Shown here piece after piece: positions 37,555-47,086 of a DNA stretch of 64,000 bases. The DNA comes from Nonomuraea helvata. Lineage in GTDB: Bacteria; Actinomycetota; Actinomycetes; Streptosporangiales; Streptosporangiaceae. The DNA lies in the NCBI RefSeq assembly GCF_039535785.1, contig NZ_BAAAXV010000009.1:1736001-1800000 (forward strand), given 5' to 3'. Position numbers and translations under genes: made by a program. The notes beneath the pieces are model-generated. The model had not been told where the DNA came from, searched no databases, and worked only from the letters and a program-made list of their open reading frames with translations. Position 1 is the stretch's first letter. The number at the start of each line of letters is the position of its first letter.

Positions 37555-38179
37555 GAAGTTCTGCTCCCTTCGCGGATGAGACGCGATTGAGGTCCGATCG
37601 GTTCCGCAGATGCGAAAGAATTGGGGCAAGTTTCGCGCGCCCTCGCGCACACCTGCTCTTCACCGTGCCGCTCGGCACTTGGAGCACCTGAGCTGCGTCT
37701 TCGACCGAGTAGCCCATCATGTCGACGAGCACCAGCGCCGCCCGCTGGTCGCTGGGCAGCAGTTTGAGCGCGGCCGAAACCTCCATCGAGACCTCGCGCT
37801 CGAGGGTCTGGTCAGGCAGCGGGGAATCCCGCTCGGCGGCCTCGATCAACTCGTCGTCCGCGACGGGTCGGACCGATTTACGGCGCATCCGGTCGAGGCA
37901 GGCGTTGACCACGATCCGGTGGAGCCAGGTTGTGACGGCCGCCTCGCCGCGGAACGTGGCGGCCTTGCGGTAGGCGGAGACGAAGGCGTCCTGCACGGCG
38001 TCGGCGGCCTCGTCAGGGTCACCGAGCGTACGCAGGGCGACCGCCCACATACGGTCGCGGTGTCTCTTGACGATTTCGCTGAAGGCGTGTGGATCCCCGT
38101 TGATATGCGCGGTCAGCAGCTCGGCGTCTGTGACCGCCGGCCGCTCCGCTGCTGAGGGTGTCTCGGGTGGGGAGTTCAC
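37544..38179 (-). CDS. sigM: ECF RNA polymerase sigma factor SigM
   Basis: This 211-residue ECF sigma factor has region 2 (DPDEAADAVQDAFVSAYRKAATFRGEAAVTTWLHRIVVNACLDRMRR) and region 4 (LPSDQRAALVLVDMMGYSVEDAAQVLQVPSGTVKSRCARGR). It lies directly upstream of its anti-sigma gene and of trxB-trxA, as Rv3911 does in M. tuberculosis, which supports the SigM name. The gap to the pseudokinase gene is only 15 bp, so read-through from murJ is possible. Confidence 0.93.
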   Translation of the reverse strand: MNSPPETPSAAERPAVTDAELLTAHINGDPHAFSEIVKRHRDRMWAVALRTLGDPDEAADAVQDAFVSAYRKAATFRGEAAVTTWLHRIVVNACLDRMRRKSVRPVADDELIEAAERDSPLPDQTLEREVSMEVSAALKLLPSDQRAALVLVDMMGYSVEDAAQVLQVPSGTVKSRCARGRAKLAPILSHLRNRSDLNRVSSAKGAELRDG

Positions 38180-38194
38180 AAGAGGGATTCCTGA

Positions 38195-39706
38195 TTATGC
38201 CGATCCGGGAGAATGCACCACTACTTCATAGATGGTGCCATGAAAGTTGCCCGCATCTGCCGGAACACGAGTAAACCAGATCAAAACGTACTGACCGGTT
38301 GCCGGCTGATCAGGGGTCAGTGTGGTCTTGCCTGCCGCGTTCTTCTCGGTGGCCACCGTCTTCAGTGAGCCGAGCTCCGGCGAGTCGCCCACCTTGAGCT
38401 CGACCGTCGCACCCGAAGCATCGGACAGCGTAGCGACCACATCGCTGATCTGCATGGATTTGCCCATGTCGAGCAGCAGGCCGACGCCCTCCTTGAGGTT
38501 GCCCAGGTCCGCGCTGGTGTAGCCCTCCGTCTTCCACAGGGTGCTGGGCTTGCCGTCGATGGCCAGACCGGCCATGTCGGACTTCTCGTCCTTGTCGCCG
38601 AGCGGGTCGAACCCCTGCGCCTTCTTCGGCTTGACCACCTGGGTCTCGGCCGAGGCCGACGTGGAGGAGCTGGGGGTGCCGCCCTTCGCCTCGGGCGTGG
38701 TCGGGCTGCCCAGGCTGCGGCCGATCGTCCAGGCGCCGACTCCGACGGCCGCGATGACGAGCAGCACGACCAGCGTCATCAGCACCCGGTTGAGTGTGCT
38801 GCCGCCGCCGTTACGCGGAGGACGCGGCGTGGGCGGCAGCGGCGGGATCGTGAGCTGCTGGCGGTGCGCGATGTCGAGGCCCTCGGTCTGGGAGGCGGAG
38901 GCCACCGCGGGGGTCGAGGGGTAGGAGATCGGGATCGGCATGGGCCTGGCCACGTCGGCCAGCGCCTCGGCGACCTGGGACGGGCTGGCCAGCGCGCCCT
39001 GGCCCTTGCGGGCCTCGGGCAGGCACGCGCGTACGGTGACCGTGTCGAGGTAGCTCGGCACCCCGGCGGTGACCTGGCGGGGCGTGCAGAAGTGGCCGTC
39101 GGTCATGGGGGCCGCGGGCAGCCCGCCCTCTTCCTCGTCGCCCGGCCAGTGGCCGGTCAGCCCCGCGTACAGCAGCCGGCCGAGGCCCTCGGCGTCGTCG
39201 AGCGCCGGCTGGTCGGTGGTGAGCCCGGACAGCGCCGCGTCGACGGCCACGCCGAGCACCTTGACCGTGTTGCCGGTCGTCCACACCAGGTGGGACGGGC
39301 GCAGGCACAGGTGGTAGAGCTGCGCCTCGTGGGCGTGCGCGAGCGCCTCCGCCGCCTCGGCCACCAGCCCGGCGGCCCGCTCGGGCTCCAGCGGGCCGGA
39401 GGCGAGCAGGTCGGTCAGGGACTCGCCGGTGACCCACTCGCTGACGACGTACGCGGCCTTCTCTTCCTCGGCGGCGTCGAACACCTGCGTCAGGCGCGGG
39501 TCGGTCAGCCGGCTCGCGGCGCGGGCGGCCGTGACGACCTCGTGGACGCGGGGGAAGTCGGGCGAGAACGTGTGGACGGCCACGGGACGCGCGAGTATCT
39601 CGTCGATGGCCTTCCACAGCGTGGCGCCGTCGGACTCGCTGACGCGGTCCTCGAGCCGGAAACGCTCGGCCAGACGGGTGCCGGGTTCGACGGCCGACGT
39701 GCTCAC
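38195..39706 (-). CDS. membrane pseudokinase associated with MurJ
   Basis: This 503-residue protein has a protein-kinase-like fold at residues about 10-260, then a Pro-rich linker, one membrane segment (VLMTLVVLLVIAAVGVGAWTI) and an extracellular discoidin-like domain. Catalytic motifs are lost: VAVK is VAVHTF, HRDLKPxN is YHLCLRPSHL, and DFG is absent. It should therefore be a pseudokinase. In M. tuberculosis such a domain is fused to MviN/MurJ and binds FhaA when phosphorylated; here it is a separate gene 166 bp after murJ. The GTG at 39706 overlaps the stop of a 12-codon ORF (39703-39741) that may couple its translation. Confidence 0.85.
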   Translation of the reverse strand: MSTSAVEPGTRLAERFRLEDRVSESDGATLWKAIDEILARPVAVHTFSPDFPRVHEVVTAARAASRLTDPRLTQVFDAAEEEKAAYVVSEWVTGESLTDLLASGPLEPERAAGLVAEAAEALAHAHEAQLYHLCLRPSHLVWTTGNTVKVLGVAVDAALSGLTTDQPALDDAEGLGRLLYAGLTGHWPGDEEEGGLPAAPMTDGHFCTPRQVTAGVPSYLDTVTVRACLPEARKGQGALASPSQVAEALADVARPMPIPISYPSTPAVASASQTEGLDIAHRQQLTIPPLPPTPRPPRNGGGSTLNRVLMTLVVLLVIAAVGVGAWTIGRSLGSPTTPEAKGGTPSSSTSASAETQVVKPKKAQGFDPLGDKDEKSDMAGLAIDGKPSTLWKTEGYTSADLGNLKEGVGLLLDMGKSMQISDVVATLSDASGATVELKVGDSPELGSLKTVATEKNAAGKTTLTPDQPATGQYVLIWFTRVPADAGNFHGTIYEVVVHSPGSA

Positions 39707-39872
39707 AGGCTCACTCCGCTTGGCCGATCGGGCGTGGTCATGACTTGAATCACCTGCGTGGTGGTGTCCCACGAAGGCACGCTATGCCGGGTGGATCCGC
39801 CCACGCCCCTCCTGCTTCCATTCGCGCGTGTCGGGCTCCATGGTAGTGCCGAGTGGAATCGGCCCGCGTTCT

Positions 39873-41477
39873 TTACCGACCTACCCGCCCCGCGACCATC
39901 CCAACGATGGAATTGACCTCCGGGATGCGCATTCTGTGGGCGACGCCGAGATAGAGCAGCAATCCCAGGCCCCCGCCCACGGCCAGCACGATCAGGGAGT
40001 TGACGAACCCTAGCCCGGTGAACACTCCCGTGACCACCCAGACCGCCGCCAGGGCCACCGCGGCGGTGGGCATGGCCGCGAGGTACATCCTGGTCAGCGC
40101 CATGCCGATGGTCCAGCCGCCCAGCCCTCGGACCCGGCGGCTGGCCAGCCACCAGGCGGCGAGCCCACCCAGCGCGTACGCGATGGCGTACGCGAGGGCC
40201 AGCCCCATCACGGTGTAGCGGGCCGGCAGCAGCGCGTTGAACAGCAGCATGAAAACCGCGTTGACCGCCGTCGTGCCCGCGCCGATGAACACCGGCGTGC
40301 GGGTGTCGCCGAAGCTGTAGAAGACCCGGAGCAGCAGCTGGAACAGCGCGAACGGCACCAGCGCGAGCCCGTACACCTGCAGCACGTTGCCGATGTAGAC
40401 GGCGTTGGCGACGCTGTTGGTGCCGTGACCGTAGATGGGCACGGTGATCGCCGGACCGAGCACCATGAGCAGCAGCGACACCGGCACCATGAGCGAGCAG
40501 ATCAGCCGCACGCTCGACCCGAACTCGCTGCGCACGTCGTCGAGCCGCCCTTCGCCGACGGCCCGGCTCATCCTGGGCAGCATGGACGTGATCACCGAGA
40601 CGCCGATGACGCCGTACGGGAGCTGGAAGAGCTGGAAAGCCAGCGTGTACGGGCTGATGCCGTGGCCGTCCACCACGTCTCCCGCCGCGCTGGCGAGGTT
40701 GGTGGTCAGCATGAAGCCGAGCTGGGTGACGATCACGTAGCCGATCGTCCAGACGCCCGCCCTGCCCATCTCGCCCAGCCGGGCGTTGCGCAGGTCGAAG
40801 CGGGGCACGAAGGCGAACCCCACCCGCTTGAGCGCGACGATGAGGATGACCGCCTGGGCCACGATGCCCGCCGTGGTGCCCAGGCCGAGCAGCGCCAGAC
40901 CGCCGGTCCCGACCTTGCTGATGTCGCCGCCGATGCCCAGCAGGGCGTAGATCAGGAACACCCCGATGACGACCAGGTTGTTGGCCACGGGGGCCCACAT
41001 GGGGGCGCCGTAGCGGTCGCGGGTGTTGAGGATGGCGCCGGCCACCGCGCCGACGCCGAAGAAGGCGAGCTGCGGCAGGATGAAGCGGGCCAGCGTGACC
41101 GCGGCCACGTACTTGTCGCTGGTCGGAGCCCAGTCGGTGTAGAGATCGATCAGCAGCGGCGCGGCGAACACCGCCACCACCGCCACCGCGATCAGCGCCA
41201 CCGCGGAGAGCGTCAGCAGCCGCTGCTCGTACGCCCGGCCGCCGTCGGGGTCGTGCTGCTGCGCGCGGACGATCATCGGCACCACGACGCTGCTCAGCAC
41301 GCCGAGGAGCAGCAGGTCGAGAATGCTGTACGGGATCGCGTACGCCGCGTTGTAGGCGTCACCCAGCGCGAACGTGCCGATGGCGTAGGCCAGCACCATG
41401 GTCCGCACGAACCCCGTGACCCTGGACACCATCGTGCCCGCCGCCATGATGGCGCTGGCCCGAAGCATGCGGCTCAT
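39873..41477 (-). CDS. murJ: lipid II flippase MurJ (MviN)
   Basis: This 534-residue integral membrane protein of the MOP superfamily has about 14 hydrophobic segments and begins SAIMAAGTMVSRVTGFVRTM, the MviN N-terminus. Arg residues in GDAYNAAYAIPYSILDLL and the RYGAPMWAPVANNLVVIG stretch are typical. It exports lipid II for peptidoglycan synthesis. It overlaps the upstream DUF6049 gene by 4 bp. Unlike Rv3910 it ends without a fused kinase-like domain. Confidence 0.95.
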   Translation of the reverse strand: MSRMLRASAIMAAGTMVSRVTGFVRTMVLAYAIGTFALGDAYNAAYAIPYSILDLLLLGVLSSVVVPMIVRAQQHDPDGGRAYEQRLLTLSAVALIAVAVVAVFAAPLLIDLYTDWAPTSDKYVAAVTLARFILPQLAFFGVGAVAGAILNTRDRYGAPMWAPVANNLVVIGVFLIYALLGIGGDISKVGTGGLALLGLGTTAGIVAQAVILIVALKRVGFAFVPRFDLRNARLGEMGRAGVWTIGYVIVTQLGFMLTTNLASAAGDVVDGHGISPYTLAFQLFQLPYGVIGVSVITSMLPRMSRAVGEGRLDDVRSEFGSSVRLICSLMVPVSLLLMVLGPAITVPIYGHGTNSVANAVYIGNVLQVYGLALVPFALFQLLLRVFYSFGDTRTPVFIGAGTTAVNAVFMLLFNALLPARYTVMGLALAYAIAYALGGLAAWWLASRRVRGLGGWTIGMALTRMYLAAMPTAAVALAAVWVVTGVFTGLGFVNSLIVLAVGGGLGLLLYLGVAHRMRIPEVNSIVGMVAGRVGR

Positions 41478-43591
41478 ACGGTCTCACTCTCCCGGGTCTT
41501 GGCTGCGCGCGCGAGCTTCCGTTCCGACCTGCGTCGCAGCACCCGCGTCACCACGGCGGCGAGCATCACGGTCAGCGCGGCGCCCACGATCACCGAGGCG
41601 ATCCCGGTATAGCCGGTCGTGCGGATGGTCAGCCGCTGCGGCTCGCCGTACGGCCGGCCGTCGGCGGTCTTGAGCTGGACGGTCACTATCGCGTCGCCGC
41701 TGGTGTCGGGGGCGGCGTTCATCTGCACCTGAACCATGCCGCTCTGCCGAGGGCCGATCGTCATCGGCTCCTTCTGCGCGAAGTTGACCTGCAACAGCTC
41801 GGGGTTGTTGGACGTGACGTCGATGTAGAGGGCGATCGGCACGCCCAGCTCGTTCTTGACACTGATCGGGATCGCGCCGCTGCTGCCCGCCAGCGTCCGC
41901 GTCCGGTTGGGGCCCGACCCGGTGATCTGGATCTTCTTGATCTGATCTGTCACCGCGGTGCTGACCAGCTTGTACGCCGAGCGGCCCGCGCGGGTGTTGT
42001 TGCGCCAGGCCGACGAGGTCAGCCTGAGCACCGCCGCGTCGAAGGCCGACGGCGCCTTGTTCTCCGTGATCAGGGAGGTGAGCTGCGCCTTCGCGGTGAC
42101 GTCCGTGACCGGGGCGAGGTATTTCGCGGTCAGCTCGTTCTTGCGGTCCTGATCGGTGTAGGTCAGCCCGGCGCGCGGGACGGCCAGTCTCGTCGCCTTC
42201 AGCGAGTCCAGCGGGGTCAGCCGCAGCCAGGGCAGCTTGTCGGCGGCCTTCAGCAGCGCGGTGACGAGCTTCGGGTTGGGGTCCCAGCGGCGCGACGGGG
42301 CGATGACGATCGACCTGGGCGAGGTCTGGCCGGGCTCCGCGGCGATCATCGCGGTCTCGGCGATGAAGCGTTGCGTGCTGAGCAGCGTCGATGTGCCGGC
42401 CGCCGGCTCGAACAGCTTGCTCAGCCCGGCGTCGGCCACCAATGCGGTGACGGGCCCGTTCACCGAGTCGAGCGTGGCGGCGGCATCGGGCGTGAACGGC
42501 ACGGGCGGCTGCGGCGGCAGGGTGGTCGGGTTGAGCAGGACCTTGTCGACCTTGTCCGTGCTGACGGAGAGCAGGTCGAGCGCGTCGGCGTCGAGCACGC
42601 CCGCGGGCGGCCAGTTGACGTCCGTCTTGACCTCGTGGCCGAGCAGTGCCCCGAGCCGCTGCTTGCCCAGCGCGATCGCCTTGCCGGGCTGCGCGTCCAG
42701 CCCCTGGTGCGCGAGCGCGGCCACGTCGGGATCGGCGTACGGGACCGCGAACACCGAAGAGGCGGCCAGCGCGGTGCGCATGGTCGTCAGCCAGCTCGCG
42801 GCCTCGGCGCTGGCCGGTCTGTCCTGGACGCCGTCCTTGGTCTTGACCTGGTACTTCGCCTTCGACATCGTGGTGAGGTCGTCGAGCAGCCCGGGCTCGA
42901 CGAACCAGCTGATCTTCTCGGACGCCCCCTGCGCGATGCGCGCCAGATCGGCGAGCCGCCCCTTGCCGGTGACCGACTGACTCAGCTTGTCGTCCAGGAA
43001 CAGGGGGCTGTCGGTCGCCCGGTGCGGCTGGTCGATGACGGGCAGGGCGATGGCGAGCTTGTTGCGCGGCAGCTTCGGCACCGTGGGCGGCGCGTAGGTG
43101 ACGTACGTGCGCTGCGCGGTGATCCCCGTGTCGAACTGGGACACTTCCACGGCCACCGGGTAGACCCCGAACGAGGGGATCGCGGGGTAGGTGAGCTGCG
43201 CGGGCGTCGCGATGAACTCCCAGGTCACCTGGGCGCCCGCGGCCAGCGCCTGGACGTCGAAGCGGGAGGTGGGGGAGAGGTTGCCCAGGAATGCCGTGGG
43301 ATTCTGGTCGCTCTCGTAGGCGGCCATGCTGGCGCGGTTGGTGAACCTCTGCGGCGAGTAACGCAGGCGTACGCTCAGGCCGTTCATCGGCGCGCCGGAG
43401 TTGTTGCGCAGTGTGCCGGTGAACTTGATCACATCGGCCCGCGAGGTCGCCGGCTGTGGCGAGATCGACGAAATCGAGAGGGAAATGTTCTGCCTGCTCG
43501 CCTTCGCGGTCTTCGTGGCAGCCGCGCCCGGCGCGGTCGCCACCACGGTGAAGGCGAGCAACGCGAAGAGCAGCGTGGCCTTACGGATCAC
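41474..43591 (-). CDS. DUF6049 family secreted/membrane protein
   Basis: This 705-residue protein has a signal peptide (MIRKATLLFALLAFTVVATAPGAAA, probable cleavage near residue 26), a large extracellular part, and one C-terminal membrane helix (IASVIVGAALTVMLAAVVTRVL) followed by a basic cytoplasmic tail. It corresponds by position to Rv3909, upstream of mviN, and overlaps murJ by 4 bp. Its role is unknown; the gene context suggests peptidoglycan or envelope assembly. Confidence 0.85.
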   Translation of the reverse strand: MIRKATLLFALLAFTVVATAPGAAATKTAKASRQNISLSISSISPQPATSRADVIKFTGTLRNNSGAPMNGLSVRLRYSPQRFTNRASMAAYESDQNPTAFLGNLSPTSRFDVQALAAGAQVTWEFIATPAQLTYPAIPSFGVYPVAVEVSQFDTGITAQRTYVTYAPPTVPKLPRNKLAIALPVIDQPHRATDSPLFLDDKLSQSVTGKGRLADLARIAQGASEKISWFVEPGLLDDLTTMSKAKYQVKTKDGVQDRPASAEAASWLTTMRTALAASSVFAVPYADPDVAALAHQGLDAQPGKAIALGKQRLGALLGHEVKTDVNWPPAGVLDADALDLLSVSTDKVDKVLLNPTTLPPQPPVPFTPDAAATLDSVNGPVTALVADAGLSKLFEPAAGTSTLLSTQRFIAETAMIAAEPGQTSPRSIVIAPSRRWDPNPKLVTALLKAADKLPWLRLTPLDSLKATRLAVPRAGLTYTDQDRKNELTAKYLAPVTDVTAKAQLTSLITENKAPSAFDAAVLRLTSSAWRNNTRAGRSAYKLVSTAVTDQIKKIQITGSGPNRTRTLAGSSGAIPISVKNELGVPIALYIDVTSNNPELLQVNFAQKEPMTIGPRQSGMVQVQMNAAPDTSGDAIVTVQLKTADGRPYGEPQRLTIRTTGYTGIASVIVGAALTVMLAAVVTRVLRRRSERKLARAAKTRESETV

Positions 43592-43641
43592 GCGAATGCC
43601 CGAGCTGGAGTACGACGACGCACGCCCGCAATGGTACGGGC

Positions 43642-44172
43642 TCAGTGCCGCCGCGCGACCGCCTCACGTGATCCTTTTGCGCGCAGGTCGACCATCTTGC
43701 CTGGCAGGAGTGCCAACAGGTCGGGCATGCGCAAGCCGAGCGCGGTGTGCCGTTCGCCGGTGGCTGTGTAGACCGGATCGTCGTAGACCGGATCGTCGTC
43801 GTCCAGCAGCCGGTCGTCGACGAACATGGGCAGCGACTCCGGCAGCAGCAGCGGGCACACCAGCCCGTTCGCGTAGTCGGTGGCCGCGTTGACCACGTGG
43901 GCCGGGGCCGGTCGCACCCGGCGTACACCCAGCACTCCGCCGACGGCTCCCAGCGGTGGCGGCGCCGACACGGGGGAGGTGAACGCGATGACGACCTCGC
44001 GGCCGACCCTCGTGGCGACTTCGAGCACAGTGACCATCAGGCACCTGTCGGGTGCCGCCGAGACCGCCTCCGGCAGGTCTTCCGCGCAAGTCATGGGACG
44101 CGGAAGGCGTACGATCTCATGATGGACCTGGTGTGCGAGGAGCCAGCGGTGGATCGCGAGGGCGTCCTTCAT
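43642..44172 (-). CDS. YbaK/EbsC-like aminoacyl-tRNA deacylase-domain protein
   Basis: This 176-residue protein starts at the ATG at 44172 (KDALAIHRWLLAHQVHHEIVRLPR) after AAGGAGG five bases upstream. The N-terminal HRxLLxxxxxHEIVRLPR pattern and the following loop (AEDLPEAV) resemble YbaK/prolyl-tRNA editing domains, which hydrolyse mischarged tRNA. The C-terminus is less typical, so the assignment is tentative. It lies 50 bp upstream of the DUF6049 gene on the same strand and is divergent from cca, a tRNA-processing neighbour. Confidence 0.6.
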   Translation of the reverse strand: MKDALAIHRWLLAHQVHHEIVRLPRPMTCAEDLPEAVSAAPDRCLMVTVLEVATRVGREVVIAFTSPVSAPPPLGAVGGVLGVRRVRPAPAHVVNAATDYANGLVCPLLLPESLPMFVDDRLLDDDDPVYDDPVYTATGERHTALGLRMPDLLALLPGKMVDLRAKGSREAVARRH

Positions 44173-44284
44173 ATAGTCCTCCTTGCCTTGTTCCATGGCC
44201 CCCGACGGTCCCAAGACCGACGGTAACCCCGACCCGGTGTGGCTCGGGGGATATGTTTCGGCAGCACAAGAAGGACCAATCCGC

Positions 44285-45724
44285 TTGTCCGACTCAACTC
44301 TGACTGACAGCCAGCGACGGGCCATGACAGACCTGTTCCGCAAGATCGCACCGGTGGCCGACGAGCTCGGCCGCCTCTTCGCCGCGCAGGGGCACGAGCT
44401 TGCCCTCGTCGGCGGCCCCGTACGCGACCTGCTGCTCGGCCGCATCGGCAACGACCTCGACCTGACCACGGACGCCCGCCCCGAGCGGGTGCTGGAGATC
44501 GTCAGGGACTGGGCCGACTCCGTGTGGACGATCGGCATCGACTTCGGCACCGTGGGGCTGCGCAAGGGCAGCTGGCTGATCGAGGTGACGACGTACCGGA
44601 GCGAGTCGTACGACCCGAAGTCGCGCAAACCCGAGGTCATGTACGGCGAGACGCTCGAGGAGGACCTGGAGCGGCGCGACTTCGCGGTCAACGCGATGGC
44701 CGTGCGCCTGCCCGGGCACGAGTTCGTCGATCCCTACGGCGGGCTCGACGACCTGCGGGCCAAGGTGCTGCGCACCCCGGGCACCCCCGAGCAGTCCTTC
44801 GGCGACGACCCGCTGCGCATGCTGCGGGCCGCCAGGTTCGCCTCGCAGCTCGGGTTCCACGTGGACGAGCAGGCCGTGGCGGCGATGACCGAGATGGCCG
44901 AGCGCATCGAGATCGTCTCGGCCGAGCGCATCCGCGACGAGCTCGACAAGCTCATCTGCGGTGCCAACCCGCGCGAGGGCCTGCGGCTGCTCGTCGAGAC
45001 CGGGCTGGCCGCGCACGTGCTGCCCGAGCTGCCCAAGCTCCGCCTGGAGATCGACGAGCACCACCGCCACAAGGACGTCTACGAGCACACGCTGACCGTG
45101 CTCGACCAGGCCATCGCGCAGGAGGAGGACGGTAAGCCCGACCGGCCCCTGCGCTGGGCGGCGCTCCTGCACGACATCGGCAAGCCGAAGACGCGCCGCC
45201 ACGAGCCGGGCGGGCGGGTGTCGTTCCACCACCACGAGGTGGTCGGCGCGCAGATGACCAAGAAGCGCATGACGGAGCTGAAGTTCCCCAAGGACGTGGT
45301 GTCGGACGTGGCGCGGCTGGTGGAGCTGCACCTGCGCTTCCACGGCTACGGCACGGGGGAGTGGACCGACAGCGCCGTACGCCGTTACGTGCGAGACGCC
45401 GGTCACCTGCTGGACCGGCTGCACAAGCTGACCAGGGCCGACTGCACCACGCGCAACAAGCGCAAGGCGGCGGCTCTGTCACGCACCTACGACAGCCTCG
45501 AAGAGCGCATCTCCAGGCTCGCCGAGGAGGAGGAGCTGGCCAAGATCCGCCCTGAGCTGGACGGCAACGAGATCCAGCGCGTCCTCGGCATCGGTCCCGG
45601 GCCGGTGGTGGGGCGGGCCTACAAGTTCCTGCTCGACCTCAGGCTCGACAAGGGCATGATCGGCAAGGAGGCGGCTACCGAGGCGTTGACGGAGTGGGCT
45701 CGGTCGAACGGCGTTGGCGGATGA
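44285..45724 (+). CDS. cca: CCA tRNA nucleotidyltransferase
   Basis: This enzyme adds or repairs the 3' CCA of tRNAs. The nucleotidyltransferase head has LVGGPVRDLLLGRIGNDLDLTT (metal-binding DxD) and RRDFAVNAMA. It is followed by the neck (DPLRMLRAARFASQLGF) and an HD domain (AALLHDIGKPKTRR, FHHHEVVGAQM). From the TTG at 44285, which has AGAAGGA upstream, it is 479 residues; an ATG at 44324 or upstream starts are alternatives. The tRNA-Ile gene in this window lacks an encoded CCA, so the enzyme is needed for it. It corresponds to pcnA (Rv3907c). The last 50 bp overlap the convergent MFS gene. Confidence 0.93.
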   Translation: MSDSTLTDSQRRAMTDLFRKIAPVADELGRLFAAQGHELALVGGPVRDLLLGRIGNDLDLTTDARPERVLEIVRDWADSVWTIGIDFGTVGLRKGSWLIEVTTYRSESYDPKSRKPEVMYGETLEEDLERRDFAVNAMAVRLPGHEFVDPYGGLDDLRAKVLRTPGTPEQSFGDDPLRMLRAARFASQLGFHVDEQAVAAMTEMAERIEIVSAERIRDELDKLICGANPREGLRLLVETGLAAHVLPELPKLRLEIDEHHRHKDVYEHTLTVLDQAIAQEEDGKPDRPLRWAALLHDIGKPKTRRHEPGGRVSFHHHEVVGAQMTKKRMTELKFPKDVVSDVARLVELHLRFHGYGTGEWTDSAVRRYVRDAGHLLDRLHKLTRADCTTRNKRKAAALSRTYDSLEERISRLAEEEELAKIRPELDGNEIQRVLGIGPGPVVGRAYKFLLDLRLDKGMIGKEAATEALTEWARSNGVGG

Positions 45725-46979
45725 TCATCCGGTAGACGACGGCCGCCACGGGGTAGCCGACGGAGATGATCGCGACGGCGAGGTAGGACTTGCCGTTGGC
45801 GGGCAGGATCACCGCCGCCAGGGCCGCGGCCAGCACGTACATGCCGTTGAAGAGCATGTCGTAGATGGAGAACGCGCGGCCCAGGTAGATGTCCTCGACG
45901 TCGCGCTGGACCGTGGTGTCGGCGCAGATCTTGACGCTCTGCCCGGCCACCCCGAGCACGAACCCGGCCGCCGGCAGCCCCCACTCCTGGAACGGCAGCA
46001 CCAGCGCGGCCGTCAGCACCCCGGCCGCCGACAGCGCGATCGACACCCACCGCGTGATCGTGAACCGCGCGGTCGCGTACGGGGTGATGATCACGGCGAG
46101 GAAGTAGCCGAAGCCGGACGTGGCCACGACCAGGCTGACCCCGCGCAGGGCGGCCTCGGGGTCGCCGTCGGTGAAGTAGTAGCGGTAGAGGATGATGCCG
46201 AGCGCGGTCGCCATGCCGTAGAGGAAGCGGTGCGCGGCCATCGCCCCCACGGTGGCGGCGGCCACGCGGTGGCGTACGAGGTGCCCTGCGCCGTCCACAA
46301 GCCCGATCAGCACGTTGCGCATGGCCTCGCGCGCCTGCGGCTTCCTGGGGTCGTACTGGGGGCCGAGCAGGTCGCGTGCCATCGTCCTGGCCACCAGCGC
46401 GCTCAGCCCGAACACCACGCCGGAGGCCACCAGCAGCAGCGCGACGCCCCGGTCCGCGCCGCCGAACACCTCGCGCAGCAGGAACCCCACGCCCGCGCCC
46501 ACGAACGTCAGCACGGTGCCGGAGGTGGGGACGACCGCGTTGGCCGCCATCAGCCGGTCGGCCGGCACCACGTGCGGCAGTGAGGCGCCGAGCGCGGACA
46601 GGAAGAACCTGTTGACTCCCAGCACCCCGAGCGCCGCCGCGTAGAACACCGGATCCGGCACGTCGGCGGCCACCAGCCCCGCCGTCACCAGCAGGAGCGC
46701 GCCGCGCACAATGGGCGCGACCACCAGGATCTGCCGTCGTGACCAGCGGTCGATGAACACGCCGACGAAGGGCCCGAGCACGCTGTACGGCAGCAGCAGC
46801 ACGGCCAGCCCCGCGGCCACCTCGAGCGCGGTCGTCTGGCTCTCGGGGCTGAAGAAGGCGAACCCCGTCACGCCGAACTGGAAGATCCCGTCGGAGAACT
46901 GGGAGATCAGCCGGGTGGCGAACAACCGGCGGAAATCTCTCCCCCGCAGGACGACACGTAGGTCGGCGACGAACGACAC
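45675..46979 (-). CDS. MFS transporter
   Basis: This 434-residue membrane protein has about 12 hydrophobic segments and the MFS loop motif GVFIDRWSRRQIL between helices 2 and 3. The start is the GTG at 46979. It resembles the drug/peptide-export MFS group (MFS_3-like). Its coding end overlaps the end of cca by 50 bp in convergent orientation. The substrate is unknown. Confidence 0.85.
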   Translation of the reverse strand: MSFVADLRVVLRGRDFRRLFATRLISQFSDGIFQFGVTGFAFFSPESQTTALEVAAGLAVLLLPYSVLGPFVGVFIDRWSRRQILVVAPIVRGALLLVTAGLVAADVPDPVFYAAALGVLGVNRFFLSALGASLPHVVPADRLMAANAVVPTSGTVLTFVGAGVGFLLREVFGGADRGVALLLVASGVVFGLSALVARTMARDLLGPQYDPRKPQAREAMRNVLIGLVDGAGHLVRHRVAAATVGAMAAHRFLYGMATALGIILYRYYFTDGDPEAALRGVSLVVATSGFGYFLAVIITPYATARFTITRWVSIALSAAGVLTAALVLPFQEWGLPAAGFVLGVAGQSVKICADTTVQRDVEDIYLGRAFSIYDMLFNGMYVLAAALAAVILPANGKSYLAVAIISVGYPVAAVVYRMIIRQRRSTEPTPSTPR

Positions 46980-47086
46980 GCCGCAAGCCTAGTCCTCCGC
47001 GCGTCGCCTACGATGCCGGGAGATGTTCGCACTGCAGGTGGCTCATGGGTTACGAGCGGTCGGCATGATCTCGTACGCTTCATAGC

